Assembly (NCBI RefSeq): GCF_029537395.1
Contig: NZ_CP120677.1
Span: 1,922,001 to 1,986,000, forward strand
Origin: Tissierella sp. Yu-01
GTDB taxonomy: Bacteria; Bacillota; Clostridia; Tissierellales; Tissierellaceae
DNA: 64,000 bases
Direction: 5' to 3'
The position numbers were made by a program, and so were the translations under genes. The notes under the pieces were generated by a model. That model saw nothing but the letters and a program-made list of their open reading frames with translations. It was not told the DNA's origin and did no database searches. Shown piece by piece: positions 1 through 8,487 of this stretch (within the stretch, counting starts at the first letter, position 1; the number at the start of each line of letters is the position of its first letter).

Positions 1-1031
1 GTCACAAGCCTTTTATCTACCAGATCAAGCACCAGCAGATCAGTCATTTCTCGCACGATCAGCTTCGCTTTGTCAAAGTTATAGGCGCATTGGAGCACCT
101 GCCCCGATCCGATGCTGTTTGTACTTGGCTTATATGCTTTAATATCGGCAATCGTGCATGGCTCCCACCCCCATGCATGATCAATCAACAGCTCAGCGTT
201 GATGCCAAACATCTTGTACAGTAAATCTTCGTTGTAGTAATCAGTGGGTTTACCGAGAGAGCATCTTGCAATATCTCCCATCGTAAAGAGACCTTGCTCC
301 TCCAGCTTCTTAGCATATCCTTTGCCAACGCGCCAAAAGTCTGTTAGGGGTCGGTGTGACCACAGCAAGCGACGGTAGCTCATCTCATCCAATTCAGCAA
401 TTAGCACGCCATTTTGATCTGCCGAAATGTGCTTTGCCTGAATATCCATAGCGACCTTGCAAAGGTACAGGTTTGTGCCAATTCCCGCTGTTGCTGTAAC
501 TCCAGTGGTTTTAAGAACATCCAGGATGATCTTCGTGACAAGCTCACGGGCTGAAAGATTATAGGTGTTCAAATAATCGGTGGCATCAACGAATACCTCA
601 TCGATGGAGTAGACATGAATATCTTCAGGTGCGATGTACTTTAGGTAGATATTGTAAATCTGTGTGCTGTACTCTATATAATGTGCCATTCTCGGTGGAG
701 CAATAATATAGTCTAGTGAGATACTCGGTGATGATTTTAATTCAGTATCGTTATAGGAAGCTCCTAAAAAGGCGCTTCCTGGTGCTTTGCGTAGCCGTGT
801 CGCATTTACTTCCTTGACCTTCTGCACGACCTCAAACAGCCTCGCTCTACCAGGAATGCCGTATGCTTTGAGGGAAGGAGAGACGGCGAGACAGATGGTT
901 TTTTCGGTGCGACTTGGGTCAGCAACGACAAGGTTTGTGGTCAGTGGATCAAGCCCTCGTTCCATACACTCGACCGAAGCGTAGAAGGACTTCAAATCGA
1001 TTGATATATAGGTTCTGTTCTTCATACTCAT
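1..1031 (-). CDS. Y-family DNA polymerase (UmuC/UvrX-like), 3' end cut by window edge
   Basis: The frame is open from the ATG at 1029-1031 to the left edge, giving 343 visible residues with the C-terminus missing. The N-terminus has the palm signature ISIDLKSFYASVE and, near residue 140, YSIDEVFVD, which carry the metal-binding acidic residues of translesion polymerases. The region following resembles the helix-hairpin-helix part that begins around GIGTNLYLCKVAMD. An AAGGAGGTGG site lies 7 bases before the start and fixes it. Members of the UvrX/UmuC branch copy across damaged template and are often carried on phages and conjugative elements. Its base composition is visibly richer in G+C than the rest of the window, which suggests transfer. 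A YolD-like partner, common beside UvrX, is not seen in the window. Confidence 0.88.
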   Translation of the reverse strand, partial: MSMKNRTYISIDLKSFYASVECMERGLDPLTTNLVVADPSRTEKTICLAVSPSLKAYGIPGRARLFEVVQKVKEVNATRLRKAPGSAFLGASYNDTELKSSPSISLDYIIAPPRMAHYIEYSTQIYNIYLKYIAPEDIHVYSIDEVFVDATDYLNTYNLSARELVTKIILDVLKTTGVTATAGIGTNLYLCKVAMDIQAKHISADQNGVLIAELDEMSYRRLLWSHRPLTDFWRVGKGYAKKLEEQGLFTMGDIARCSLGKPTDYYNEDLLYKMFGINAELLIDHAWGWEPCTIADIKAYKPSTNSIGSGQVLQCAYNFDKAKLIVREMTDLLVLDLVDKRLV

Positions 1032-1067
1032 TCTCTGCCCACCTCCTTAAAAAATTATCTGCTCCAC

Positions 1068-1088
1068 AATTCCTATTTGTCAGCATTC
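1068..1088 (-). repeat. Copy A of a recurrent upstream motif
   Basis: The plus strand reads AATTCCTATTTGTCAG followed by CATTC. It matches 19 of 21 bases at 2784-2804 and the first 14 bases at 6008-6021. It lies 37 bases upstream of the polymerase start. Its function is unknown. Confidence 0.55.
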
Positions 1089-1268
1089 CTAATTAAAATT
1101 CACATTCTATTTTCTTTATCCATAGCAGTTTACCTTCACAATATACTTATATTCAACCCTTTATATTTATAATTATTGTACCATATTAGTATAAACAGAA
1201 CAAATGTTTTAAGGTGAATTATCCCTAGTTTTACAATTGATTTTAATTTTCCGGTATCACATAGTTGG

Positions 1269-1715
1269 CTAAATCTCATTAATTAAATTTATTTTATTTA
1301 CGACTTTATATCTAAACTCCTTACTCCTCAAAATACCCTTGTTACCTAATATCAAGTATATTAGTGCAATGAAACCAGGTGATAAATCAATTATCTTAGG
1401 CATAGGATCTTTAGTATCGGGTATTTGTCCTTCAGTCAATTGGATAATTCCTGAACTAATTTCATATGAGTGTTCTAATGTAGTTCTAAAGCTATTAAGC
1501 AACACTGCTACTGCATATCCACTTGAAGGTATAATGTCTTGCTGTGCTTGGATAGTAGATAACGCCCCACTGTGAGAAATGCGTGCTGGTTTAACATTTG
1601 GAGAACTTAAAGACCAACCAAGAGCATATTTGGGGTTTTTAGGTTGAGAGGAATAGGATTCTTCTAGCAATGATTTTAATAGTAACCTTTCTCCATTCAC
1701 ATTTTCTCCTGTCAT
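1269..1715 (-). pseudogene. C-terminal fragment of a beta-lactamase-family serine hydrolase
   Basis: The 148 residues match only the tail of class C beta-lactamase/penicillin-binding-like hydrolases. YALGWSLSS is followed by RISHSGAL at the place of the family's third active-site element, then by DIIPSSGYAVAVLLNS, the usual last strand. A hydrophobic segment at about residues 113-127 could be a membrane helix, as in membrane-anchored family members. The catalytic SxxK and YxN elements are absent, and nothing in the 500 bases upstream supplies them. I therefore read it as a truncated relic rather than a short functional gene. A second damaged member of the same family lies at 3145-4144. Confidence 0.7.
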
Positions 1716-2237
1716 TTAATATTTCATAATAGATTTTTAGGTGTATAGAGCAACAATTAAATTTTGTTAAAGCAAGAAACACTTAATCAAAAAAGGTATT
1801 AACTATTAGTGAATTTGTAAATATAGTTATGGGCAACCTTTCATGAATTAAAATTGAGCTGTTTTTTAACTTATCGTTTCGTTAAAAAACAGCTCATACT
1901 AGTGATTTGAATAAAAAATGATTGTAATACAATTTAAAGTATTTAAGTATCGGAAGAAATTGCATAGCAATTTCATCACACCACTGCAACGAGGTGAGCG
2001 ATTATAACGCACCACTTGTTTATTTAAATAGGTACCCGACCGCTTATAGAAGTGGGGGATATCATTCACCTCGTTATATTAATGTATGATCTTTTTAGTT
2101 CTTCTACTTGGAACATTCATTGCGGATTTTTGCTTATTTATTCAGCCCTAACTATTGGAATTTGTCGCTATGCTCTCATCCGCTGTTGTAAAATATGACG
2201 AACTTATTTTTGAGTCAATATCAGATATAAAATTGTC
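1716..2237. other. Gene-free interval with several inverted repeats
   Basis: No credible coding frame is visible. The interval holds a perfect 15-bp inverted repeat at 1856-1895, a perfect 8-bp one at 1956-1974, and a 10-bp pair AACGAGGTGA at 1988-1997 and 2066-2075 in inverted orientation. The remainder up to the next gene shows no pattern I recognise. Confidence 0.6.
1856..1895. repeat. Perfect 15-bp inverted repeat, terminator-like hairpin
   Basis: Positions 1856-1870 are perfectly complementary to 1881-1895 with a 10-base loop. The inner part of the stem is A/T rich. There is no clear T-run on either side, so an intrinsic terminator is possible but not certain. Confidence 0.6.
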
Positions 2238-2711
2238 CTATACTGAACGGTCATTATACTTGTGAAATATATAAGGGGAAATTGATTTATAATATTCTAA
2301 ATCAATTATTAATTCATCTCTATTCATTTCGCCTAATGATGGATTATAGTTCCATATTACAAGTGGAAATATTTCATATAACTCATTATCAATTTTCTCA
2401 AATACAGATGCATACTGTGGAAAACGTATATCATATATTTTTCTTTTGTTTTTATATTCCTCACTTCCATATGGAACAACCTTCGCAATCCCATGAATTT
2501 GCAATGTTCCAACAGAAATTGCTACATATGGATTTTGCGATATATTTCTACATTTTAACGTATCTGAGTAGCTACCAAAAAATAGATGTAACTCTTCATC
2601 ATATGCAAAACAAACAGCAGAATTATCTGGATATTTACTATTTGTTGTTGCCAAATAAATGAGTTTTTCTTTTTCTAATATGTTTTTAATTTTTTCCGGA
2701 TTAAGTTCCAT
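2238..2711 (-). CDS. Pyridoxamine 5'-phosphate oxidase family (flavin-binding) protein
   Basis: The 157 residues have the split-barrel PPOX layout. An N-terminal helix is followed by LIYLATTNSKYPDNSAVCF, a strand ELHLFFGSYSDTLKCRNI, then NPYVAISVGTLQIHGIAKVV. These are the typical FMN-binding strands of the small PNPOx-like proteins. The family includes oxidases, heme-related enzymes and F420-like proteins, so the reaction cannot be told from sequence. The start at 2711 is preceded by AAGGAG seven bases away. The gene stands alone, with unrelated genes on either side, within a region of accessory single genes. The fold is secure, the substrate unknown. Confidence 0.8.
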   Translation of the reverse strand: MELNPEKIKNILEKEKLIYLATTNSKYPDNSAVCFAYDEELHLFFGSYSDTLKCRNISQNPYVAISVGTLQIHGIAKVVPYGSEEYKNKRKIYDIRFPQYASVFEKIDNELYEIFPLVIWNYNPSLGEMNRDELIIDLEYYKSISPYIFHKYNDRSV

Positions 2712-2783
2712 TCATTTACTCCTTATTTACTTTTATAATAATTGGCAATTGAGACAAACATCGAACCGCTCAACTTCTCGATA

Positions 2784-2804
2784 AATTCCTATTTATCAGT
2801 ATTC
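2784..2804 (-). repeat. Copy B of the recurrent upstream motif
   Basis: The plus strand reads AATTCCTATTTATCAG followed by TATTC, 19 of 21 identical to copy A at 1068. On the minus strand it extends into GATAAAT, AGGA, ATTTATC, a small perfect hairpin. It lies 73 bases upstream of the PPOX gene start. Confidence 0.55.
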
Positions 2805-2817
2805 TAAATAGAATTTG

Positions 2818-3072
2818 TTATTTTCCCTTAGTTTTATGTGCAGTAATAATCGTATAACTATGAGAGTTTACTGTTATTACACAGCCATCAATAGTTGCAT
2901 AATAATTTTTTCCTTGCTTCATTATAGAACAATTTGGAAGTTTAATTTTATCTCTACACCACCCCACCACATCTTTTGTATCCAATCCTAAATTTCTCTT
3001 TATTCTGTCAATACCCATTTTAGTGGTATGAATTTTGTCTAAATTTGAAAGTAAAATCTCATCATTATTCAT
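2818..3072 (-). CDS. DUF3781 family protein
   Basis: The 84 residues match the DUF3781 pattern as I know it: LLSNLDKIHTTKMGIDRIKR near the start, then DVVGWCRDKI, then CVITVNSHSYTIITAHK at the end. The family is small, soluble and of unknown function, often found beside other short accessory genes of Firmicutes. The length is normal for it. The ATG at 3072 is preceded by AGAGGG. No operon partner is evident: the upstream neighbour ends about 70 bases away and is a broken gene. Family assignment is from memory of the motif, so moderately sure. Confidence 0.72.
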   Translation of the reverse strand: MNNDEILLSNLDKIHTTKMGIDRIKRNLGLDTKDVVGWCRDKIKLPNCSIMKQGKNYYATIDGCVITVNSHSYTIITAHKTKGK

Positions 3073-3144
3073 AATATCATCCCTCTTTGTAAATTGGAAT
3101 TTGCCGTGACACAGATTGCTCCTAATCTCTCCGGTAAATAGGGC

Positions 3145-4144
3145 TTACTGTACACAATTTTCAAATATTGGTTCAATATGTTTTTTAATAAACCCTATTC
3201 TATCTTTTGCATTTTGTACAAAAATAGAAGCAATAGAAACTACTATTCTTTTCTCTGCATTGAAATAAATCACATTTCCTCCATCTCCCATAGCTGCACA
3301 GGCATGTTCTTTATCATCAATAATCCACCATAGATATCCATATGAAAGGTTGACTTTTTTCCATCGACTATGTTCCCTTGTACTTTCGTTTATCCATTCA
3401 GTCGATACAATTTGTTTACCATTCCACATTCCGCCATCCAAATATAATTGACCTATCTTTGCCATATCTGTAGGAGAGAGAGTAAGACCCCATCCTCCTG
3501 CGTTTATTCCGGTTGGGTCAGCAACCCAGCCACTGATACTTTTAGATTTATTAAATGCACTTTGTTCTTTTGCACTATGAAGAACCACATTACCTTCTAC
3601 AGTAATGCCCAACGGAGTGAATAGATTTTCTGTTGCGAAATCAAGCACAGATTGTCCAGTTGCTTTTACAAGAATACCCGACAAAATATCTGGCCCAACG
3701 AGAGGAGTGTATCTAAATTCCCCAATTTTCCCCTTACCTCCCAATAAACCAAGCGTAAAGTTTACCCAGTCATCACTCATGAAATACTTTATGTAAGTGT
3801 AGGGTGCAAACTTATATTTATATGGAACTGTCATTGTCAGCAAATCCTTAAGTGTAACATTCTGTATTGTTTTTTCTCTTCTTTTAACCGTGTAATCCGG
3901 GAAAAAACCCTAATACTTTCTGGTCGATACTTTTGATGTATCCTTTGTCCATGGCAATTCCAATCAATATGGAAATAATACTTTTTGATACTGAATAAAT
4001 ATGGATTCGGCTATCAGCAGTACATTCATTAAAGTAATTTTCATATTGTGTTTTACCGTCTTTTAATACAACAATGCCTGCAATGTTGCTATAAGCATTG
4101 TTTATTTTATTTTCAATTTCTTTGATTTTTCCTGATTCATGCAA
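3145..4144 (-). pseudogene. Serine hydrolase (class C beta-lactamase family), frameshifted
   Basis: Two frames make one protein. The first, 4144 to about 3900, starts at TTG with AAAGGAGG eight bases upstream and carries YSVSKSIISILIGIA, the SxxK active-site element. The second continues to 3145 with TPLVGPDILSGILVKATGQ, the region of the second active-site element, and ends with MGDGGNVIYF, the family's third motif. The reading switches at a run of six A on the plus strand (3902-3907): with five, the protein reads through as FFPDYTVKRREKT and joins the downstream frame perfectly. It is either a recent one-base insertion or a homopolymer sequencing error. If intact it would be about 330 residues, the normal size for such hydrolases. 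No signal peptide is visible. Confidence 0.82.
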
Positions 4145-4294
4145 TACAATTTCCTCCTTTAAGTTTTGAAGGATATCCTTAAATAAAGGATAAGTCCATT
4201 AAAAATTAATTGCAAGAACTTTTTTAAAATCAGCAGCGCTTTGAGTGGTCAATAAAGACGTCGTAGGGAAATAGTAGCCCCTTGAATGAACATG

Positions 4295-4332
4295 AAAAAA
4301 GCCCTAAAACTAAGACTATAGAGTTTAGGGCT
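4295..4332 (-). terminator. Intrinsic terminator of the toxin-antitoxin pair
   Basis: On the minus strand, just after the toxin stop, AGCCCTAAAC-type arms (4300-4310 with 4322-4331) form a stem followed by a run of T (4295-4300 complement). Confidence 0.75.
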
Positions 4333-4344
4333 ATTATAACATGA

Positions 4345-4659
4345 CTATATCAAATTTTGATATTCTCTTCTTCCATCAACTATAGCATATATAATAACTG
4401 CTTTCTTTTCCTCATTTACTTTGTAAAATATAAGATGTTTCTCTACAATAACTACTCTATAATCCTGTTTCTTCAAAATAGAATATCTAGGTATGCTTCC
4501 TGAGTTAGGAAACTCTTTTAAACGATTAATGGATTCTTCTATTTTATCCAAATACTTGAGAGCAGTGTCAACACTACCTGAATCATCTGCAATATAATAA
4601 ATTATATCTCTCAGTTGATCTTCTGCTTTGTCTGTTCTCATAATCTTATACATTTTCAT
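4345..4659 (-). CDS. RelE/ParE-family toxin
   Basis: The 104 residues have the compact RelE/ParE fold pattern. An N-terminal strand MYKIMRT is followed by two helices holding DIIYYIADDSGSVDTALKYL and INRLKEFPNSGS, then strands YRVVIVEKHLIFYKV and KAVIIYAIVDGRREY. The ending DGRREY is typical of ParE/RelE toxins of the type II class, which inhibit gyrase or cleave mRNA on ribosomes; which of the two cannot be told. The gene overlaps the antitoxin by 14 bases, implying translational coupling, and is followed by a good terminator. The pair is complete and no residue is obviously broken. Confidence 0.85.
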   Translation of the reverse strand: MKMYKIMRTDKAEDQLRDIIYYIADDSGSVDTALKYLDKIEESINRLKEFPNSGSIPRYSILKKQDYRVVIVEKHLIFYKVNEEKKAVIIYAIVDGRREYQNLI

Positions 4660-4930
4660 TCTTCCTATTTACCAAAGATTCACGAAGTCTATCTAAAGAT
4701 TCTTGCATGGAACCCACTCTTCCATTTTTGACATCATCTTCCGCTTCTGCAAGAGTTCGAAGCAATTCTAATTCTGCTTTCATTTGCTTGTAATCCTGTA
4801 ATCCAAGAACAGCTGTATCCCCACGGCCATTTACAGTAATAATAACTGCCTCTCTGGTTTCCCTACATTGTTTAGATATTTCATTATATTTATTTCTTAG
4901 ATCTGCTGATGGTCTAATATTTAATTCCAT
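4646..4930 (-). CDS. Phd/YefM-family antitoxin
   Basis: The protein (94 residues from the ATG at 4930) begins MELNIRPSADLRNKYNEI and continues with EAVIITVNGRGDTAVLGL, the Phd/YefM DNA-binding fold. The C-terminal part, rich in charged residues (LRTLAEAEDDVKNGR), is the toxin-binding tail. A GTG at 4948 would add six residues, but AGAGGTG stands six bases before the ATG and favours the shorter form. It is first in a two-gene operon with the toxin at 4345-4659. Family members repress their own promoter together with the toxin, so autoregulation is likely; I could not single out an operator. Confidence 0.85.
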   Translation of the reverse strand: MELNIRPSADLRNKYNEISKQCRETREAVIITVNGRGDTAVLGLQDYKQMKAELELLRTLAEAEDDVKNGRVGSMQESLDRLRESLVNRKNENV

Positions 4931-5112
4931 GATAGCACCTCTTTCCACCTTAAATTTATACCCATATTATATCATAATTTGCCTATCTTGTAAATCTGGG
5001 TGTTTTTAATTCAATATATTAATATTATACCCTTCTAATTAAATCTATTTGTTAAATTCTTTAATCTTTATGTTGCTGTTCAGCCTGCTGCTATATAGAC
5101 CAAATAATTAAG

Positions 5113-5970
5113 TCATAAAATTGCTTCATTTATTGAATATTGAACCTCAATGTGGTCACTAACAAAATATGTGTCATCACCACCCGGGAGCTTCCAATTT
5201 ACACTAACGCTTCCCGGTTGAAAGTAACCATTCTGTTCCTTGTAATCGGAATAGGTTACATACCAAGGAACCAGCGAGCTACCTTTCCCGTTTTCGTCCA
5301 TATATCTGTCATTGGTATCAAAACGTATAATGTTGCCATTATTGTCAAAAGTAAATCTTCCTTTAGCAGTAACGCCCTTAAATGAAATCTCACCTTCAAC
5401 GGTGCAATCGTCAACGACTGTCCACGACACATATTTCTGTAAAAACAAGGAAGGCATATACACTGCGTCTGCCAATGCCGTTATCAACTGACCTTGATCC
5501 ATTTCTGCCCCAGTAGAGCAGAAAAGCTGGAACTGCTTGGCAAGCACACCTATCATAGAGCCGAATCCATCCAACACGCTATCTTTAGCCTGAAATGGAA
5601 TCCCTGCAATTTGTCCTGTCAAGAAAGCATGTCGGTCTGGTCTACTTACAAAATTAACCTGCATGAATTTAATCTTAATTGGTTTTTTGCCTGCCGACAT
5701 ACGAAACTTTGTGTTGTGAAAATATATCAGCATGTTATCCATAAAGACCTTTCCCATATAGCCCCCATTGATGATGTGCTGACGGAGCAGAGCAGGCAGT
5801 TCAGCAACATAATCTTCTGTAAATATACTCTGTATGCTTCTTTGCATATTTGTTTCGGTCAAAGAACTTTTCACATCTGTCAGATATTGCTTCCAAAGTC
5901 TGCCGTCGGGTATTGCCAAGTAAATCGCTATGATTACCAGCGCAATCAAAACTATCACTATCCAAAGCAT
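5113..5970 (-). CDS. DUF6544-like membrane-anchored protein
   Basis: The protein (285 residues) starts with a single membrane helix (MLWIVIVLIALVIIAIYLA) and continues outside or inside the membrane with a long beta-rich domain. Recognisable pieces are FHNTKFRMSAGKKP, the segment LITALADAVYMPSLFLQ, and FTFDNNGNIIRFDTNDRY near the end. This order resembles the DUF6544 family, whose function is not known. I prefer the ATG at 5970, six bases after GAGGTG, over the GTG two codons earlier. It is a solitary gene in the accessory region; copy C of the repeated motif lies 38 bases upstream. The family call is from memory and moderately certain. Confidence 0.62.
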   Translation of the reverse strand: MLWIVIVLIALVIIAIYLAIPDGRLWKQYLTDVKSSLTETNMQRSIQSIFTEDYVAELPALLRQHIINGGYMGKVFMDNMLIYFHNTKFRMSAGKKPIKIKFMQVNFVSRPDRHAFLTGQIAGIPFQAKDSVLDGFGSMIGVLAKQFQLFCSTGAEMDQGQLITALADAVYMPSLFLQKYVSWTVVDDCTVEGEISFKGVTAKGRFTFDNNGNIIRFDTNDRYMDENGKGSSLVPWYVTYSDYKEQNGYFQPGSVSVNWKLPGGDDTYFVSDHIEVQYSINEAIL

Positions 5971-6007
5971 ATATTTCACCTCATATTCCTATTATAAGCA
6001 CTCAATA

Positions 6008-6021
6008 AATTCCTATTTGTC
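6008..6021 (-). repeat. Copy C of the recurrent upstream motif
   Basis: The plus strand reads AATTCCTATTTGTC, identical to the first 14 bases of copy A at 1068. It lies 38 bases upstream of the DUF6544-like gene, almost the same distance as copy A from its gene. Confidence 0.5.
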
Positions 6022-6108
6022 TAATAGCTTATAAATCATTCATGTTTAATGAGTCTGAGTTATAAATTATGAATCATCAATATATTTTGATTATAGACAT
6101 ATATAATA

Positions 6109-6666
6109 TCACTTCTTTGTACGCTTTTTATTAAACTTTAAGACAATATTTTTCTGTTCTGCAACAGTTTGAAAAACTGTTACTGCAACACTTGCTTTTT
6201 CTTTTAGCGTTAAGTTTTCATGTGCAGTCTTGGAATTGATTTGTTCTATAATATTTTTCAAATCATGCAAATCTAAAAGGTTTACAGCTATACCAAAAAA
6301 GCTTTTTCGACGTCCATCGTTATAGTTTGCGAGCAAATGTTTTAATATCTCGGCTTTTTCTATTAATTCAGAATTGTATTGTTCTGTACCTATTTTCTGT
6401 GCTTTTTCCATATCTTTAAGCTGATTGCGGTGGGTAATAAAAGAGTCAAATTCATCTATGCCTTTGTATTTTTCACAAGGATATTCATTGCATAGATAAC
6501 AGTATTCAATGTCTCCGTGCTGTAAACTGCACTTAGCAATAGCACAACTCTGATTACCTGCACCTCCACCACAACCGGGGCAGTAATTATCCAATTTCAT
6601 AGTACAAAGTTCGCAATTCAAACCACATAACGAAAACATTAGGTCTTTTCTTTGAAAGTTTTTCAT
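6109..6666 (-). CDS. DUF3795 cysteine-rich protein
   Basis: The 185 residues open with LCGLNCELCTMKLDNYCPGC, then CAIAKCSLQHGDIEYCYLC and EYPCEKYKG: a set of about a dozen cysteines in the first 80 positions, the layout of DUF3795 proteins. Such clusters usually bind zinc or an iron-sulfur cluster. The function is not established. The C-terminal half is helical and charged, ending in lysines. I place the start at 6666, preceded by AAGGAGG, and not at the upstream ATG that would add eleven residues. It stands alone between DUF6544 and a nitroreductase, each with its own binding site. Confidence 0.78.
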   Translation of the reverse strand: MKNFQRKDLMFSLCGLNCELCTMKLDNYCPGCGGGAGNQSCAIAKCSLQHGDIEYCYLCNEYPCEKYKGIDEFDSFITHRNQLKDMEKAQKIGTEQYNSELIEKAEILKHLLANYNDGRRKSFFGIAVNLLDLHDLKNIIEQINSKTAHENLTLKEKASVAVTVFQTVAEQKNIVLKFNKKRTKK

Positions 6667-6764
6667 ACTTATCCTCCTTGACATGGGATATTGGTTCAAA
6701 TACGTTGATTTGCTTATTCCCCCAAATTGTACATTCCTTATTAAAAAACTCCCTTTGTTATTGT

Positions 6765-7472
6765 TTATTTTAAATGAAAGATACCTCCATTCCTAAATTC
6801 AAACTTCCCTTTTGCTCCTATCTCGAAATGTTTCTTTGCAATACCTAAATTAATCAGATCCATTGAATAGTCATCCACAATTTGAGCGCTTAAGGTGTTA
6901 TTCTCATACTTAAACATTACTTTTTGTGTGTTTTTAGCACTTGGAGCAAATAGTACAGCTTTCATTCCGTTTTGTACCCATTGAGGCAAAGGTTGAGTAC
7001 TTATGATTCGTTCTTCAATACTCTTTACTTTTCTATGTGTAGCTGACCGCACCATTTTTTCTGTCAGTGAAGGAGCTGACACTTTACCTACTGCTACAAC
7101 ACAAGCCAATTTCTCGTCACTATCAATAGGTAATTCATCCTTATCAAAGGTGCCTCCAACCCAACATGTTCCAAGACCTAAATCAGTTATAGCAAGAACT
7201 AAGTCTTCTCTGTAATATCCGATCTTTTCCTTCAAATCTTTATCGTCTTTCTTGCCTTTCATCAGTATAATAGAACGCACATTGGTAAATAACCCATAGC
7301 TTTTTCTTAACTTCCCAAAGGCACCGCCTCCATCCTCCATGAATGCCATTGTTAAACCAGATGCTTCATTTAATTGATTAATAAGAGAAATAATATTTTC
7401 TTTTTCCCAACCTGTAATTGGTTCCTTTTCAAACTTTCTCCGTGAAACTCTATTTTCTATTGCACTGCGCAT
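6765..7472 (-). CDS. Nitroreductase family protein
   Basis: The 235 residues begin RSAIENRVSRRKFEKEPI, the usual FMN-binding start of nitroreductases, followed later by YYREDLVLAITDLGLGTCWVGG, the second flavin-site segment. A C-terminal copy-like stretch (WVQNGMKAVLFAPSAKNTQK) suits the putative TM-nitroreductase subgroup, where two nitroreductase-like halves are fused. These are NAD(P)H-dependent flavoenzymes with unknown natural substrate. The ATG at 7472 is preceded by GGAGGTG at six bases and is preferred to one eight codons upstream. No operon partner is seen. Sure of the family, unsure of the substrate. Confidence 0.82.
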   Translation of the reverse strand: MRSAIENRVSRRKFEKEPITGWEKENIISLINQLNEASGLTMAFMEDGGGAFGKLRKSYGLFTNVRSIILMKGKKDDKDLKEKIGYYREDLVLAITDLGLGTCWVGGTFDKDELPIDSDEKLACVVAVGKVSAPSLTEKMVRSATHRKVKSIEERIISTQPLPQWVQNGMKAVLFAPSAKNTQKVMFKYENNTLSAQIVDDYSMDLINLGIAKKHFEIGAKGKFEFRNGGIFHLK

Positions 7473-7699
7473 GAAATCACCTCCAATTATTCTCATATAT
7501 TTGCCTTAATATTTGCTTTTATCTCCATCAATCTCAGCTTACTGATAAAACTCTTTCATCAAATGTTCAATATCCATAACTAATTTTTTCAGTATATTTA
7601 ATTTCGCAGAAACATAACTCACCTAATTATTGTTCTATCTTTCTACTACCATTTTTCTCATTTTTAACCGACTCCCATTTTGATATAAAAATACTATTT

Positions 7700-8458
7700 C
7701 TATTTAATAGCTATGGCCTCAAAAGTAATTATCCCTTCTGAATTTGATGGATATTGTCCCAAGTTATAATCTGAGGAAATCACAATATTTCTAAATCCTA
7801 TCCCTTCAAGTATTAACTTAAGCTCTTCCACTCCATACCATCGTAATGGAAAATGCTCTAATTCAGTTTGCAAAAGTACGCCTTCACGCCATTTTTCATA
7901 TCGTCCATGAGAAATAGTATGCTGGTTTATATAATCAACTTCCACAATTTTATTTTCTAATGTAATTATATCGCCATTAAAACATTCCCAAATTCTTGTA
8001 GAAACTCTCCCCATTGAAATATCTGTTTGTAAGGATATATCAAGAATTAATCTACCACCATTAGATAAATGCTCATAAAAGTTTTTTAATGCTTTTATTG
8101 AATCTGCTCTTTTATGTATTAGAAGAAATGTTCCCGTTGGCACAATAATCGCATCATACTTTGTATCTACAGAAAAGGACTCCATCTTTGCCTCAAAAAG
8201 TTTAGGATTTAAATTTCTTTTTCTGCAATTATTCTCACATATCTTTAACATATCTTTTGAACTGTCAAATCCATCAACATTCAATCCTTTTTCTAAAAGT
8301 GGAATTAATATACGACCAGTTCCTGTTGCAGGCTCAAGAATAGGCCCCTTGCACGACTCTAATCTATCCATGTAAAATTCTACATCTCCAAAAGAATGAC
8401 CTATAGGCTTATCTATATCATATACTTCTGAAGACAATCTCCCATAATAGTTCAACAT
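7700..8458 (-). CDS. Class I SAM-dependent methyltransferase
   Basis: The 252 residues hold the Rossmann methyltransferase signs: GPILEPATGTGRILIPLLE (motif I, SAM binding) around residue 38, VDGFDSSKDML (motif II), and YDAIIVPTGTFLLI (motif IV). A post-core segment with WYGVEELKLILEGIGFRNI is usual for small-molecule methyltransferases of the ubiE-like type. The substrate cannot be deduced. Translation starts at ATG 8458 after AAGGTGA. The gene is 29 bases downstream of the AraC-type regulator at 8488-9384 and probably shares its transcript, which suggests that regulator and enzyme act in one response. Confidence 0.87.
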   Translation of the reverse strand: MLNYYGRLSSEVYDIDKPIGHSFGDVEFYMDRLESCKGPILEPATGTGRILIPLLEKGLNVDGFDSSKDMLKICENNCRKRNLNPKLFEAKMESFSVDTKYDAIIVPTGTFLLIHKRADSIKALKNFYEHLSNGGRLILDISLQTDISMGRVSTRIWECFNGDIITLENKIVEVDYINQHTISHGRYEKWREGVLLQTELEHFPLRWYGVEELKLILEGIGFRNIVISSDYNLGQYPSNSEGIITFEAIAIK

Positions 8459-8487
8459 CTTTTATCACCTTTCTCCCTTAATTCATT

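Noticed and set aside
1950-2080. Possible end of an IS200/IS605-type element or its guide RNA
   Set aside because: Inverted repeats are present but no transposase remnant or target duplication is seen.
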